Below are positions 43,497 through 52,385 of a DNA stretch of 64,000 nucleotides, piece by piece (position 1 is the first letter of the stretch; every line of letters begins with the position of its first letter). A program made the position numbers and the translations under genes. The notes under the pieces were generated by a model, which saw nothing but the letters and a program-made list of their open reading frames with translations, was not told the origin of the DNA and ran no database searches. This DNA is from Kiritimatiellia bacterium (GTDB lineage Bacteria; Verrucomicrobiota; Kiritimatiellia; PWTM01): assembly GCA_026417735.1 (NCBI GenBank), contig JAOACR010000018.1:62001-126000 (forward strand). Direction: 5' to 3'.

Positions 43497-45181
43497 CAGG
43501 GCGAGGGCGGCTGGCGGAGGAGCCGGAGGCTCGGCAGCCGGTTCAGCGCGGCGGCAATCTCGTAGCGGCGCGGTCGGGCGAGGTCACCGCGCAGATCGCG
43601 CGAGAGCATGTCCAGCCCCTCGGTCGCGAGATCTTCGTCGAGCAGGTCCAGCAGCTCGGCGACCGTGCGCGGCTCGTCGAGGTGGCGCATGCGCGCGTGG
43701 TAGAGCAGCAGGCCAATTGCGTTCACCTGCGCGATGTCCACCAGCTGCGGCACGCCGCCGAGGTCCACTCGGTAGCGGCCGAACTGCAGCGTGTGCGGAT
43801 CCGGCGCGGAGATCACCGCCTCCTCCGCTCCGAGGGAGGGATCAATGCTGCTGGGAATGATCCAGCGGCTCTTTTGCGTCACCGACGGCAGCGGCGGCAG
43901 CGGACCGGCCATCGCGTTGTCGCGGGCGAGCGCGCGCGCGTCCGCGGTGACGTCGCGAATGGCGCCCTGTTCGATGAACAGCACGGTGTCCGCAATGCCG
44001 AGGAACTCCCGCGCGTGGGCGAACGCACCGATCACCAGCGACACCCTCAAGTCGTTTGCGATCTCTCGTGCGCGGTTGGCCAGGGAGAGGAAGGTGGGCG
44101 CGGCGGCCGGCCGCAGCCCGCCGAGCCGCACGTCGCCGGCGAGGAACGCCGGGTCGCTGGTGGCTTCGTCCACCACCAACGCCTGCGCACCGGCGAGGAT
44201 CGCCTCGATCACGCCTGCCATCTGGGACTCCGCCGGCGGCGCATGGTTGGAGCTGAACGGGCGTGCCGGCGCACCGCCGGCGGTGCCGAACGCGGAGAGG
44301 TCCACGTCGCGCACCGGCCGGCCGGGATCGGCATCCACCCGCACGATGTCCGGGATCGCGATGATGCGTTCGCGACCGTCGCCGGGGATGTGGTTGTAGG
44401 CGCCCTGCGCGATGGCGGCGATCAGCGCCTGCCGGCCGGAATGCGGATCGCCGATGATCAGCGTGATGCCGGTCGGCACGCCGAGCCCGCGCAGCGTGCC
44501 GGCGTTGGGGACATCCAGCTCGGTCAGGCCGGTCTCCGGCAGCACCAGCGGCGGCGCGGCGGAATCGGGGCGCGCGCCCTCGCCGATCAGCGCGACGAGG
44601 CCGCGGCGGGTGAGTTGCCGTCGGGCTTGCTCCGCGTCCTCCATGAGGTTCACGAACGCGTCCAGGTCGTCGCCGTCCAGGTAGCAGTGGATCAGCGCGT
44701 CGTTCACGATCTGCGGCAAGTCGTGGAAAAACACCCGCTCGGCGACGTCGGAGTCGACCATGCCGTCGCGCAGCGGCAGCCGGACGGTGAGCCGTGCCTC
44801 GACGAAGTCTGCCGCCGCGACGATCAACGAGCGCGGCAGCACCTGACAGCCCATCGCGGGCAGCCGGATCTCCGGCACCGCAGAGCCGGCCCCCGACAGC
44901 CGGCGCCGCGCGACCGCGTCGCCGAGCCGCCGTCCGAGGTAGTCCTCCAGCGCGGTCCGCCGCATTGGCGTGGAAATCAGGTGCGGGGGGAAACCGGCAA
45001 TGATCTGGGGCACATGGACGACGACTACGCCCTCCACCTCGCCGCGCAGCACCGTCGGCGCCCGCCGGAGGTGGATCACAAAGCGGGCGAAATCGTAGTC
45101 CCCGACGAGCCGTCCGTACTCGGCGGCCGGCAGCCCATGAATCGCGCGCAACACGCTCAAAAACTCGCGTTTGTCCTTCAT
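43496..45181 (-). CDS. ABC-class ATPase family protein (PF09818-like) with degenerate nucleotide site
   Basis: A 561-residue protein aligning by eye along its whole length with the predicted ABC-class ATPases (COG3044), for example in [10 protein letters not shown] and [11 protein letters not shown]. The family P-loop, usually of the form GGGxHGKST, reads G244-DPHSG-R250-Q251, so the Walker A lysine and Ser/Thr are both replaced. The Walker B line is LVVDEATS (D338-E339), where the family has IDEDTS. The signature segment, normally ASGSTSQAANI, is [14 protein letters not shown] hydrolysis therefore looks compromised. Start ATG 45181 is preferred; the frame runs to 45250 but without support. 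It sits upstream of dtd and downstream of the zinc-ribbon gene. Biological role unknown. Confidence 0.8.
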   Translation of the reverse strand: MKDKREFLSVLRAIHGLPAAEYGRLVGDYDFARFVIHLRRAPTVLRGEVEGVVVVHVPQIIAGFPPHLISTPMRRTALEDYLGRRLGDAVARRRLSGAGSAVPEIRLPAMGCQVLPRSLIVAAADFVEARLTVRLPLRDGMVDSDVAERVFFHDLPQIVNDALIHCYLDGDDLDAFVNLMEDAEQARRQLTRRGLVALIGEGARPDSAAPPLVLPETGLTELDVPNAGTLRGLGVPTGITLIIGDPHSGRQALIAAIAQGAYNHIPGDGRERIIAIPDIVRVDADPGRPVRDVDLSAFGTAGGAPARPFSSNHAPPAESQMAGVIEAILAGAQALVVDEATSDPAFLAGDVRLGGLRPAAAPTFLSLANRAREIANDLRVSLVIGAFAHAREFLGIADTVLFIEQGAIRDVTADARALARDNAMAGPLPPLPSVTQKSRWIIPSSIDPSLGAEEAVISAPDPHTLQFGRYRVDLGGVPQLVDIAQVNAIGLLLYHARMRHLDEPRTVAELLDLLDEDLATEGLDMLSRDLRGDLARPRRYEIAAALNRLPSLRLLRQPPSP

Positions 45182-45212
45182 GACGGTGCGATGTGCCCTC
45201 CTCGCGGATTGC

Positions 45213-45917
45213 TCAACGGGCCGAAAGTGCGACCCGAACTTTGCCCTCACCCAAATCCAGCCGCCGGACCGCGCGCAGCAGCCCCATCTCGCGCTCCAGT
45301 CCGCTCAGCACCTGCCGGAACTTCTCCGCCGCCCAGTTGCGCGCACCCGCCGTCGGCAACGTGAGGTGCCCGAGGCGCGCGTAATAGAGCCCGAAGCTGG
45401 CGCCCGACTCGTCCGCGGACGGTATGCCCTTCACTTCAAACGTCAGGCGGATCGGTCCCCAGTTGCCGGCCAGCACCGCCCGCATCCTTTCCGGCCGGGT
45501 CTCCACCACCAGCGACTTCAGCGAGATCACAAAGCCGCCACCCGCGGCGCTGGCCGACTCGCGGATTCTCCATGCCAGATAGTTGTTCAGCGCCTCGTCC
45601 GCGATGGTTTCGACCACTGTGCCGCGCTGTCGCAGCGTGCGTTCGACTTCGATCACGCGCTCCCCGAACTTTTCCGCGTGCGCGGCGTTCACGGGCACCT
45701 CGGGGACGGGAAGGGGCCAGCAGATCAGGCCGATCGCGCCGAAAATGGCGACGATTACCGCGGCGCGCAGCAGCGCCATCAGCCAGCGGCCGATCGGCAG
45801 GGGCTCCCGCCGGCGCCGGACCTCGGGGGTGACCATTCGCGCTCCACACCGTACGCAGAACATCCCGACGGTCGGGTTCTCATGGCCGCACTGCGGGCAA
45901 ACGAGGGAGGTTGGCAT
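45213..45917 (-). CDS. Zinc-ribbon plus single membrane segment protein of unknown function
   Basis: A 234-residue protein. The N-terminus is a zinc ribbon, C7-P-Q-C10 and C21-V-R-C24. After a basic stretch comes one membrane segment (about 46-68, [20 protein letters not shown]). The outer part (about 75-234) is mixed alpha/beta with [11 protein letters not shown] and [14 protein letters not shown]; no family is recognised. The orientation places the ribbon in the cytoplasm. It starts four bases after the FmdB stop and is followed after 31 bases by the ATPase gene, so it shares their operon. Confidence 0.65.
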   Translation of the reverse strand: MPTSLVCPQCGHENPTVGMFCVRCGARMVTPEVRRRREPLPIGRWLMALLRAAVIVAIFGAIGLICWPLPVPEVPVNAAHAEKFGERVIEVERTLRQRGTVVETIADEALNNYLAWRIRESASAAGGGFVISLKSLVVETRPERMRAVLAGNWGPIRLTFEVKGIPSADESGASFGLYYARLGHLTLPTAGARNWAAEKFRQVLSGLEREMGLLRAVRRLDLGEGKVRVALSAR

Positions 45918-45920
45918 GGA

Positions 45921-46232
45921 TCAGTCGTTCCCGCCGGAAGTGCTCGATCCGCCGGAGGTCGTCGCCCCAGCGGTCTTCTTCGTGGCGCCATCGCCGCCGC
46001 CGGAGGTGGTCGCGCCGGACGATTCCGCCTTCGCCGCCTTCTTGTAGCTTTCGCTCCGGTAATCGGTAATGTAGAAACCAGACCCCTTGAACAGCAGGCC
46101 GGCGCCACCGCTGATGAGCCGTCGCAGGCGCCCCCCGCAGTCGGGGCACTTGCGTTTGGGCCGCTCGGAAATGCGTTGAAACACTTCCGTTGCACGCCCA
46201 CAGTCGTCACAAAGATACTCGTACGTTGGCAT
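45921..46232 (-). CDS. FmdB family zinc-ribbon protein
   Basis: A 103-residue FmdB/CxxC_CxxC_SSSS regulatory-type protein. The signature is exact: MPTYEYLC8DDC11 with C29-P-D-C32 and [19 protein letters not shown]. The C-terminal 35 residues are Ser/Gly/Thr-rich and probably disordered, as in many members. Function in the family is poorly known; regulation or metal handling is suspected. A GTG at 46241 is in frame, but the ATG at 46232 opens the conserved MPTYEY. First gene of a five-gene minus-strand operon driven from 46281-46308. Confidence 0.9.
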   Translation of the reverse strand: MPTYEYLCDDCGRATEVFQRISERPKRKCPDCGGRLRRLISGGAGLLFKGSGFYITDYRSESYKKAAKAESSGATTSGGGDGATKKTAGATTSGGSSTSGGND

Positions 46233-46280
46233 TTGATCCACTGGTTGCTTTCAACGCAATGCGATGCAAAGACCTCACAG

Positions 46281-46308
46281 ATGTTACTTCGCGGGGGGCG
46301 GCTGTCAA
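46281..46308 (-). promoter_or_regulatory. Strong candidate sigma70 promoter for the FmdB operon
   Basis: Minus strand consensus TTGACA (46308-46303), a 16-base spacer and TAACAT (46286-46281). The predicted start near 46274 leaves a leader of about 41 bases. It lies in the divergent gap shared with pyrH. Confidence 0.6.
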
Positions 46309-46355
46309 ATGCGGCCGCCGCGCTGGTATGCCGACGGCGTGGGGGGGACGGCGGG

Positions 46356-46384
46356 TTGTCAGGGGCAGCCAGCGGCGATAGGCT
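46356..46384 (+). promoter_or_regulatory. Candidate promoter of pyrH-frr
   Basis: TTGTCA (46356-46361), a 17-base spacer and TAGGCT (46379-46384), ten bases before the ATG. The transcript leader would be only a few bases. Confidence 0.4.
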
Positions 46385-46394
46385 GGAGCGCGGC

Positions 46395-47132
46395 ATGAAA
46401 TCACGAGCGCGGGTGGGTCGGTTGAAGTACCGGCGGGTTCTGCTCAAGCTGAGCGGCGAGGCGTTTCAGAACCGCCGGGATGGTAGCAGTCTGGATTTCG
46501 ACGTGTTCACCGACATGGCGAAGCGCCTGAAGCAGGTCCACCGGCTCGGCGTGCAGATCGCGGTGGTGGTGGGCGGCGGCAACATCTTTCGAGGGCTGCC
46601 GGGGGAAGGTTGCGGCATTGACCGGGCCACCGGCGACGCGATGGGCATGCTGGCGACGGTGATCAACAGCCTCGCGCTGCAGTCGGCGCTGGAGCGGGAG
46701 GGCATTCCGACGCGGGTGATGTCGGCGATTCAGATGCCGGCAGTCGCTGAACCGTTCATCCGCCGTCGCGCGGTGCGGCATCTGGAGAAGGGGCGCATCG
46801 TGATCTTCGGCGCCGGCACCGGTCATCCGTTTTTCACCACCGACACCGCCGCGGCGTTGCGCGCCAGCGAGATCCAGGCCGACGTGCTGCTGAAGGCGAC
46901 GAAGGTGGACGGGATCTACAGTGCGGATCCGGCGAAGGACCCGCGGGCACGGCGCTATGACCGGCTGACGTACCGCGAAGCGATCGAGCGACGGCTGGCG
47001 GTGATGGACTCGGCGGCGTTCTCGTTGTGTCAGGAAAACCGAATCCCGATCATCGTGTTTGATTTTTTCCGGCGGAACGAGATCCTCCGCGTGCTGCGCG
47101 GTGAGCGCGTCGGCACGCTGGTCACGGAGTAA
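46395..47132 (+). CDS. pyrH: UMP kinase
   Basis: A 245-residue uridylate kinase that phosphorylates UMP to UDP in pyrimidine synthesis. Motifs: [10 protein letters not shown] (about 15-24), [44 protein letters not shown] and [13 protein letters not shown], all typical of bacterial PyrH of the amino acid kinase fold. ATG 46395 follows GGAG with good spacing; the long open frame upstream is unsupported. The pyrH-frr order is classical, and frr follows after 36 bases. Confidence 0.97.
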   Translation: MKSRARVGRLKYRRVLLKLSGEAFQNRRDGSSLDFDVFTDMAKRLKQVHRLGVQIAVVVGGGNIFRGLPGEGCGIDRATGDAMGMLATVINSLALQSALEREGIPTRVMSAIQMPAVAEPFIRRRAVRHLEKGRIVIFGAGTGHPFFTTDTAAALRASEIQADVLLKATKVDGIYSADPAKDPRARRYDRLTYREAIERRLAVMDSAAFSLCQENRIPIIVFDFFRRNEILRVLRGERVGTLVTE

Positions 47133-47168
47133 CGTGCCGCCGGATCCGAGCCGCAAGGAGCAAGGACG

Positions 47169-47738
47169 ATGGACGCGACCAGTCTGGACGACATCCTGTT
47201 GGAGGCGGACGACAAGATGACGAAGGCCGTGGAGTTCCTTCAGCGTGAGCTGGCGGGACTGCGCAGCGGGAAGGCCTCCCCCGCGATGGTGGAGAACATC
47301 CAGGTTGACTACTACGGCGCACAAACCCGGCTGCGCGAGATCGCGAACATCACCGCGCCCGAGCCGCGGTTGCTGGTGATCAACCCCTACGATCCGACCT
47401 CGCTGGGCGCGATCGAGAAGGCGATCCTCGCCGCCAACATCGGCATCACGCCGGTCAGCGACGGCCGCATCGTGCGGATTCCGATTCCGGAGCTCAGCGA
47501 GGAGCGGCGCCGCGAGCTGGTGAAGGTGGCCCGGAAGCTGGCGGAGGACGCGCGAATCGCGATTCGCAACGTTCGGCGCGACGCGAACGAGGCGGTGAAG
47601 CAGCTCGCGAAGACCAGCCAGGTCGCCGAGGATGACCGCGACGCGGCGCTCGAGGAGATCCAGAAGTTCACCGACGCGCACATCGAGAAGGTCGACCGCA
47701 TGGTGGCCGCGAAGGAGCAGGAGATCATGGCCGTCTAG
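47169..47738 (+). CDS. frr: Ribosome recycling factor
   Basis: A 189-residue RRF that splits post-termination ribosomes with EF-G. The typical domain I helices and domain II are visible: ELAGLRSGKASPAMVENIQVDYYG, PEPRLLVINPYDPTSLGAIEKAI, and RRRELVKVARKLAEDARIAIRNVRRDAN. The ATG at 47169 is preceded by AAGGAG (47155-47160). Directly downstream lies the ExeA/GspB pair, so housekeeping and secretion genes may share one transcript. Confidence 0.97.
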   Translation: MDATSLDDILLEADDKMTKAVEFLQRELAGLRSGKASPAMVENIQVDYYGAQTRLREIANITAPEPRLLVINPYDPTSLGAIEKAILAANIGITPVSDGRIVRIPIPELSEERRRELVKVARKLAEDARIAIRNVRRDANEAVKQLAKTSQVAEDDRDAALEEIQKFTDAHIEKVDRMVAAKEQEIMAV

Positions 47739-47766
47739 GCCGCCGCGCCGGGAGCGCGGACGCCAC

Positions 47767-48576
47767 ATGTACCTCGAGCATTTCGGCCTCTGCGAACCGC
47801 CGTTCAACATCACCCCGGATCCGCGGTTTTTGTTTCTCTCGCCCAGCCACCGCGAGGCGATGGACGCGATGCTCTACGGCGTCAGCGAGCGGAAGGGCTT
47901 CATCGAAGTGATCGGCGAGGTCGGCTGCGGCAAGACGACGCTGTGCCGCGCCGCGTTGCGACGGCTCGGCCCGCCGACGCAGACCGCGATGGTGCTGAAC
48001 CCTTCCATCTCCGCGACGCAGCTCATTCGGGCGATCCTGACCGATCTCGGCGTGACGCCGGCCGCGCAGCGACGGCTGGACCTGATCGAGCAGCTCAACG
48101 CGTTTCTGCTCGACCGGGCGTCGCGCAATGTGAACGTTGCGATTGTGATTGACGAGGCGCAGACGCTGGCGCCGGAGGTGATGGAACAGGTGCGGCTGCT
48201 CTCGAACCTCGAGACGGACGAGCGCAAGCTGATGCAGATCGTGCTGGTCGGGCAGCCGGAGCTGGATCGGCGGCTCGCGGAGGCGCCACTGCGCCAGCTG
48301 CGACAGCGGATCATGGTGAAGGCGGAGCTGCGGCCGCTGGCCGCCGCGGACACCGCCGCGTACATCGCGCATCGGCTGGCCGTCGCTGGCGCGCCGCCCG
48401 GGGTGGGCTTCGAGCCGGCCGCGGCGGCGGTGGTGCACGAGCGCTCGGGCGGAATTCCGCGCCTGATCAACAAGATTTGCGACCGCGCGATGCTGGCGGC
48501 ATATTCGCGCGGCAGCCGCACGGTGTCCGACAGGGACGTGCGGGGGGCGGTGACGGAGCTGGAGTCGGTGCTGTGA
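47767..48576 (+). CDS. ExeA/GspA-type AAA ATPase
   Basis: A 269-residue AAA+ ATPase of the ExeA/GspA group. Walker A is G50-EVGCG-K56-T57-T; Walker B is IVIDE with D129-E130; the opening YLEHFGLCEPPFNITPDPRF and the sensor region GGIPRLINKICDRAML are typical. In other bacteria GspA binds peptidoglycan-linked components with GspB to help assemble the secretin in the cell wall. The C-terminal peptidoglycan-binding domain of long ExeA proteins is absent, so this is the short form. The ATG at 47767 is 28 bases after frr; its stop overlaps the next start by four bases. Confidence 0.9.
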   Translation: MYLEHFGLCEPPFNITPDPRFLFLSPSHREAMDAMLYGVSERKGFIEVIGEVGCGKTTLCRAALRRLGPPTQTAMVLNPSISATQLIRAILTDLGVTPAAQRRLDLIEQLNAFLLDRASRNVNVAIVIDEAQTLAPEVMEQVRLLSNLETDERKLMQIVLVGQPELDRRLAEAPLRQLRQRIMVKAELRPLAAADTAAYIAHRLAVAGAPPGVGFEPAAAAVVHERSGGIPRLINKICDRAMLAAYSRGSRTVSDRDVRGAVTELESVL

Positions 48577-49283
48577 GCATCATACAGGACGCGTTGCGGC
48601 GCCGGGAGGAAGAGTTGCGCGCTGCCTCGCAGGCCGCCGCGCCTGCGGACGCGCAGACGCAGAAAAAGCGGGCGGTTTCGCCCGCGCTGCTGGTGGTGAT
48701 GGTGGTGGTGCTCCTGTTGGGGGGCGCCTTCTGGTACCCGCGACTGCGGCGCCCGGCGGCCACGGTCGCGCGCGATGCGGCGCTGTCGGCCGCGCCTGCC
48801 CGGTTCGGCGAGCTCGAATCCGGCACCGGTGAGCCGGCCGGCAGGGATCCTTTGGCGACGCGAGCGATGGCGGCCGCAGGCACCCAAGCTGCGGCCGCTG
48901 TCGCCGGGCCGCGGCCGGCCGAGCCGTCTGGGGCGGCGATCGGCAGCCCTTCGTCCCCGTCGCCGACGTCCGTCGTGACCACTGCGGTCGCCGCCGCCGC
49001 CCCAACCGCGGCCAGCGCAACGGCGGAGGGCGAGGCGACGACGGCGGCCGTGGAGAAGGCGGAGGCGATGGTTCCGCCCCCGCCGGCCTGGCCAAAGTTC
49101 CAGGTGAAAGGTGTCGTGGTCGGCCGAGCGGGTGCCGGCAGCGTGATTTTGGATCGCGGGATCGTGGAGGTCGGCCAGACCACCCTCGACGGGGTGCGGG
49201 TGGTGCGCGTTGAGGGGGAAATCGCGGTGATGGAGTTTCAGGGCGAGGAACGCCGGTTCCGGATCGGCACCGGTTCGCCGTAG
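48573..49283 (+). CDS. GspB-like single-pass membrane protein
   Basis: A 236-residue protein, starting at a GTG overlapping the ExeA stop (GTGA). After a short cytoplasmic start (SIIQDALRRREEE) comes one membrane segment (about 36-55), a long Ala/Pro/Thr-rich linker (about 60-170), and a C-terminal beta domain (about 180-236; FQVKGVVVGRAGAGSVILD, VEGEIAVMEFQGEERRF) matching the GspB/PilP-type fold. Placement after ExeA is the normal exeA-exeB order. It should act in periplasmic linkage of the secretin. The likely secretin is 25 kb away at 23155-24633. Confidence 0.82.
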   Translation: MSIIQDALRRREEELRAASQAAAPADAQTQKKRAVSPALLVVMVVVLLLGGAFWYPRLRRPAATVARDAALSAAPARFGELESGTGEPAGRDPLATRAMAAAGTQAAAAVAGPRPAEPSGAAIGSPSSPSPTSVVTTAVAAAAPTAASATAEGEATTAAVEKAEAMVPPPPAWPKFQVKGVVVGRAGAGSVILDRGIVEVGQTTLDGVRVVRVEGEIAVMEFQGEERRFRIGTGSP

Positions 49284-49369
49284 CGGCGGCGGGTGGTGCG
49301 AACGCGCCTGGCGGCGCGTGGCGGAACGGTGTAGAAGACCGGAGCAGTATCAACACGAGGAGCTAGCCG

Positions 49370-50017
49370 ATGATGAGCAGGAACGCATGGCGAATCGGAG
49401 TAGCGGCAGTGATCGTCGCCGTCACAGGGGTCGCGGCGATGGGACAGGGGCGCTTGAACGACCGGCCGGTGTGGATGCGCACGCATGAGCTCACCAGCGA
49501 CCTCGTGCTGCACGCGCCGGGCGGGGGCGATTTCGATGTTTTCGAGATCGCTTACGGCGTCGAGCTCGGCTATCGGTACTGGTTCACGGATGTGCTGGGC
49601 GCGGGGATTGGCGTCGGTTTCGAGAGATGGTCCGCGGACGGTACCAGCCGCAACTGGCCCGGCCGCGCGGATGGCGATCTGCAGGTGGTGCCGTTGAGCC
49701 TGGGCGGTTATGTGCGCGCGGTGAACTTCCGGTGGGCCGAGCTGATCGGGTTCATCGCGGTGGAGTATGGGTTCGTCAATTCGGACGTGACGATCGAGAC
49801 CGACGGGGTCGTCCAGGATGTGGACATTGACAACCCGTGGGACCTGAGGCTGGGGCTGGAGCTCGCGGTGCCGCTGACGCCCGACCTGTCCATCTCCTTC
49901 GGTGCGGGCCACCAGTTTCCGATCGTGAAGTCCGACGCGTCGACGGCCGCGGGTCCGCTGATGGATGCGGATCTGCAGTCGTTTTTCTTCTCGCTGGGTC
50001 TGCAGCTCGCGTTCTGA
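49370..50017 (+). CDS. Predicted outer-membrane beta-barrel protein
   Basis: A 215-residue exported protein (signal AAVIVAVTGVAAMGQG) with a repeated beta-hairpin pattern of alternating aromatic and polar residues: ELGYRYWFTDVLGAGIGVGFERW, VPLSLGGYVRAVNFRW, ELIGFIAVEYGFVNSD, LRLGLELAVPLTPDLSISFGAGH and a final SFFFSLGLQLAF ending in Phe. About eight strands fit an OmpA/OmpW-like small barrel. Function unknown. The ATG at 49370 has GAGGAG upstream. It stands between the GspB and symporter genes, 40 bases before the latter. Confidence 0.7.
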   Translation: MMSRNAWRIGVAAVIVAVTGVAAMGQGRLNDRPVWMRTHELTSDLVLHAPGGGDFDVFEIAYGVELGYRYWFTDVLGAGIGVGFERWSADGTSRNWPGRADGDLQVVPLSLGGYVRAVNFRWAELIGFIAVEYGFVNSDVTIETDGVVQDVDIDNPWDLRLGLELAVPLTPDLSISFGAGHQFPIVKSDASTAAGPLMDADLQSFFFSLGLQLAF

Positions 50018-50057
50018 TGATGCCGGCCGCGGTGGGGGCGGGCCGGAGGCCGACACG

Positions 50058-51503
50058 ATGCTGACGCCCGCGCACTGGGGTGCGGTCGCGGGCTATCTGC
50101 TGCTGCTGCTGGCGATCGGGCTACGGCTGGCGGGGCGGCAGCGGGACACGCACGAGTTCTTCCTGGCCGGGCGCCGTCTGGCGTGGCCCGCGGTCGCGAT
50201 GAGCATGTATGCCTCCGTCACCAGCGCGGTGACGTTCATGGGCGTGCCGGCGCTGGGGGCGACGGGGGATCTCGCGTTTGTGATGGTCGGCCCAGTGAGT
50301 CTGCTGGTCGCGCCCTGGCTGGCTCTGCGGTGGTATCCGCTCTACTGCGAGGCGGGCGTGACGACGACGTACGAGTTTCTCGAGCGGCGGCTGGGGCGCT
50401 CGGCTCGGCGCGGCGCGGCGGCGATGTTTCTGGCCGCGCGGGTGGGCTGGCTGGGGCTGGTGGTGTACGCGCCGGCGCTGGCGGTGGCCAGCGCCGCGGG
50501 CATTCCGCTGTGGTGGGCCGTCGCGGGGATGGGGGCGATTGCGACCGCCTATACCGCGATGGGCGGGCTTGCGGCGGTGGTGTGGACGGATGTCGTGCAG
50601 TTTTTGGTGATGGTCGGCGGGTTGGTGTGGGTGGCTGCGGCGGTGGCCGCGCGGCTGCCCGGCGGCCTCGCGACGCTGGCCGGCGAGTTCGCGCGCGCGC
50701 TGCCGCTATCGGTGGCGGACTGGCGGCCCGACCCGGTGCGGCTGAACGCGCTGGCGGTGGTGCTGACCTATCCGTGGCTGCTGTTGCATGAGTACGGCGC
50801 CGACCAGGTCACCGCGCAGCGTCTGCTGGCGGTGCCGGAGGCGCGCGGCGTGCGGCGCGCGATTTTTTGGAACGCGGTGGCCGACACGGTGCTCGTGACG
50901 TTGCTGCTGGCGGTGGGCGTGGGGCTGGGCCGTCTGCCGTGGCCGGGTGCCGAGACGGTCCCGGCCGACGCGCGCCTGGCCGCGTTCGCGGTCCGCGCGC
51001 TGCCGCCGCTGGCCGGCGGCGTGCTGCTGGCGGCGATCTTCGCGGCGGCGATGTCGAGCATGGACTCGGGGCTGAACTCGGTGGTGACGGTGCTGATCCA
51101 CGATTTCCTGCGACCGCACTGGCGGTGTAGTGAGCTGCAGTGGTTGCGGATCGCGCGCGCAGCGACGATCGGACTGGGGCTGTGCGCGACCGCGGCCGCG
51201 CTGGCAGTGGGTCGACTCGGCGGATTGGTGCGCGCGTATCTGACGTTCACTGGTCTGTTCGGCGGGCCGCTGCTCGCGTTGTTCATCCACGCGATGTCTC
51301 GGCGGGCAATTTCGGTGGGGTGGTGGGGAGCGTCGGCGATCGTCAGCGTTGCGCTGGGTGTGGCGTTTCGCGCCGGCCGTGTGTGCAACGAGATCTACCT
51401 CTTTCCGCTTGGTCTGGCGGTGTGCTGGATAGTGCCGCGCGCCGCGGCGTGGCTTCGACGGGGGTGCACCGCGTCCGGATCAGTCCGGCCGGGAAGCGGC
51501 TGA
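50058..51503 (+). CDS. Sodium:solute symporter (SSS family)
   Basis: A 481-residue membrane transporter of the sodium:solute symporter family, about 13 hydrophobic segments. The family signs are HEFFLAGRRLAWPAVAMSMYASVTSAVTFMG and GGVLLAAIFAAAMSSMDSGLNSV. Substrate unknown; members carry sugars, sialic acid, proline or monocarboxylates. ATG 50058 follows GGAGG (50045-50049); the longer frame to 49965 overlaps the barrel gene and is rejected. A sugar substrate would fit the wider glycan theme, but this is inference only. Its 3' end overlaps the opposing ApbE gene by 24 bases. Confidence 0.9.
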   Translation: MLTPAHWGAVAGYLLLLLAIGLRLAGRQRDTHEFFLAGRRLAWPAVAMSMYASVTSAVTFMGVPALGATGDLAFVMVGPVSLLVAPWLALRWYPLYCEAGVTTTYEFLERRLGRSARRGAAAMFLAARVGWLGLVVYAPALAVASAAGIPLWWAVAGMGAIATAYTAMGGLAAVVWTDVVQFLVMVGGLVWVAAAVAARLPGGLATLAGEFARALPLSVADWRPDPVRLNALAVVLTYPWLLLHEYGADQVTAQRLLAVPEARGVRRAIFWNAVADTVLVTLLLAVGVGLGRLPWPGAETVPADARLAAFAVRALPPLAGGVLLAAIFAAAMSSMDSGLNSVVTVLIHDFLRPHWRCSELQWLRIARAATIGLGLCATAAALAVGRLGGLVRAYLTFTGLFGGPLLALFIHAMSRRAISVGWWGASAIVSVALGVAFRAGRVCNEIYLFPLGLAVCWIVPRAAAWLRRGCTASGSVRPGSG

Positions 51504-52385
51504 CCCTTCCGGGATGGGCGCCGGCGTGGCCGGCGGCCACTGGCCGAACGAGCGGAGCTCTCCGCCGCCCGGACCCTCCAGCCAGAGTCGCGCCGCGCGG
51601 CCGGGGCGGGCGGTGCGAAACCAGTGGCTGACCTCCTCCGGTGCCATCGCGGCAAAGGCAGTGGAGAGCGCGTCCGCCTCTGCGGCGGTAGGCGCCAGCG
51701 CCCACACCCGTCGGTAGCCGGTCCGCGGGCGTCCGGTGCGCGGGTCCACAATATGCGCGCCGCGCACTTCCGGCCCGCTGGCGCTGAGCGCACGTTCGCC
51801 GAGCCAGATCACCTCCACCTGCTGCGCTGTGGTCATCGAGACCGGCCACCCTGGCGTGTCGCGCGGCGGCTTCAGCGCCAGCGCGGTACTGCCCCCCGCC
51901 TCGAGCAGCGCGGAGTCCAGCGCCCAGTTGCGATGGAGATGGTCCGCGAGCACATCCAGTGCAGCGCCCTTCCCGATGCCCCCCAGATCAAGGCGCAATC
52001 GCGCGTCGCGAAGGCGCGCACGGGGCAGCTGCGGGTCGAACTCGATGCCGCGCGGGACCTCCGGCGGAGCCGACCATGCGATGTCGAACGCGCCACCGGT
52101 CTGGGCGCGCATCCGTTCGGCGAACTCGAGCAGCGCGCGGGTTTCCGGCGCAATCACCACCATCTGGCCGGCTGCGGCGTTGAGCCGCGCGATATCGCTC
52201 GAGCCGCGGAAACGGGACCACAACGCCTCGAGCCGTTCGAGCAGTCGGAACGCGTCCTCCGCGGCGCCGGCCGCGACCGAATCGGGGATCCCCGGATCGA
52301 ACCAGATCGTCCAGTGCGTCGCCATCGCTTGCGTCGCGTGGCGGCGCCGGCGAAGGCGATCGAGGTCGGCGGGGCTCGGGGTCAT
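51480..52385 (-). CDS. apbE: ApbE-like FAD:protein FMN transferase
   Basis: A 301-residue ApbE-fold protein; ApbE attaches FMN to Thr of redox proteins. Motifs: LDLGGIGKGAALD, AHIVDPRTGRP and ADALSTAFA, all characteristic, with the Mg-binding Asp in DALSTAF. It lacks a signal peptide or lipobox (MTPSPADLDRLRRRRHATQ), whereas most bacterial ApbE proteins are exported, so it may act in the cytoplasm or be a divergent member. The ATG at 52385 overlaps the stop of the upstream Agl23-like gene by four bases. Target flavoprotein not seen. Confidence 0.85.
   Translation of the reverse strand: MTPSPADLDRLRRRRHATQAMATHWTIWFDPGIPDSVAAGAAEDAFRLLERLEALWSRFRGSSDIARLNAAAGQMVVIAPETRALLEFAERMRAQTGGAFDIAWSAPPEVPRGIEFDPQLPRARLRDARLRLDLGGIGKGAALDVLADHLHRNWALDSALLEAGGSTALALKPPRDTPGWPVSMTTAQQVEVIWLGERALSASGPEVRGAHIVDPRTGRPRTGYRRVWALAPTAAEADALSTAFAAMAPEEVSHWFRTARPGRAARLWLEGPGGGELRSFGQWPPATPAPIPEGSAASRPD

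Noticed and set aside
45171-46394. N-terminal extension of the pyrH frame
   Set aside because: UMP kinase begins at the conserved [12 protein letters not shown] region; the extra 400 codons are antisense to the FmdB and zinc-ribbon genes.
49302-49319. GC-rich hairpin ACGCGCC-TGGC-GGCGCGT after the GspB gene as terminator
   Set aside because: Stem is perfect (7 bp) but no U-tract follows; may be chance in GC-rich DNA.
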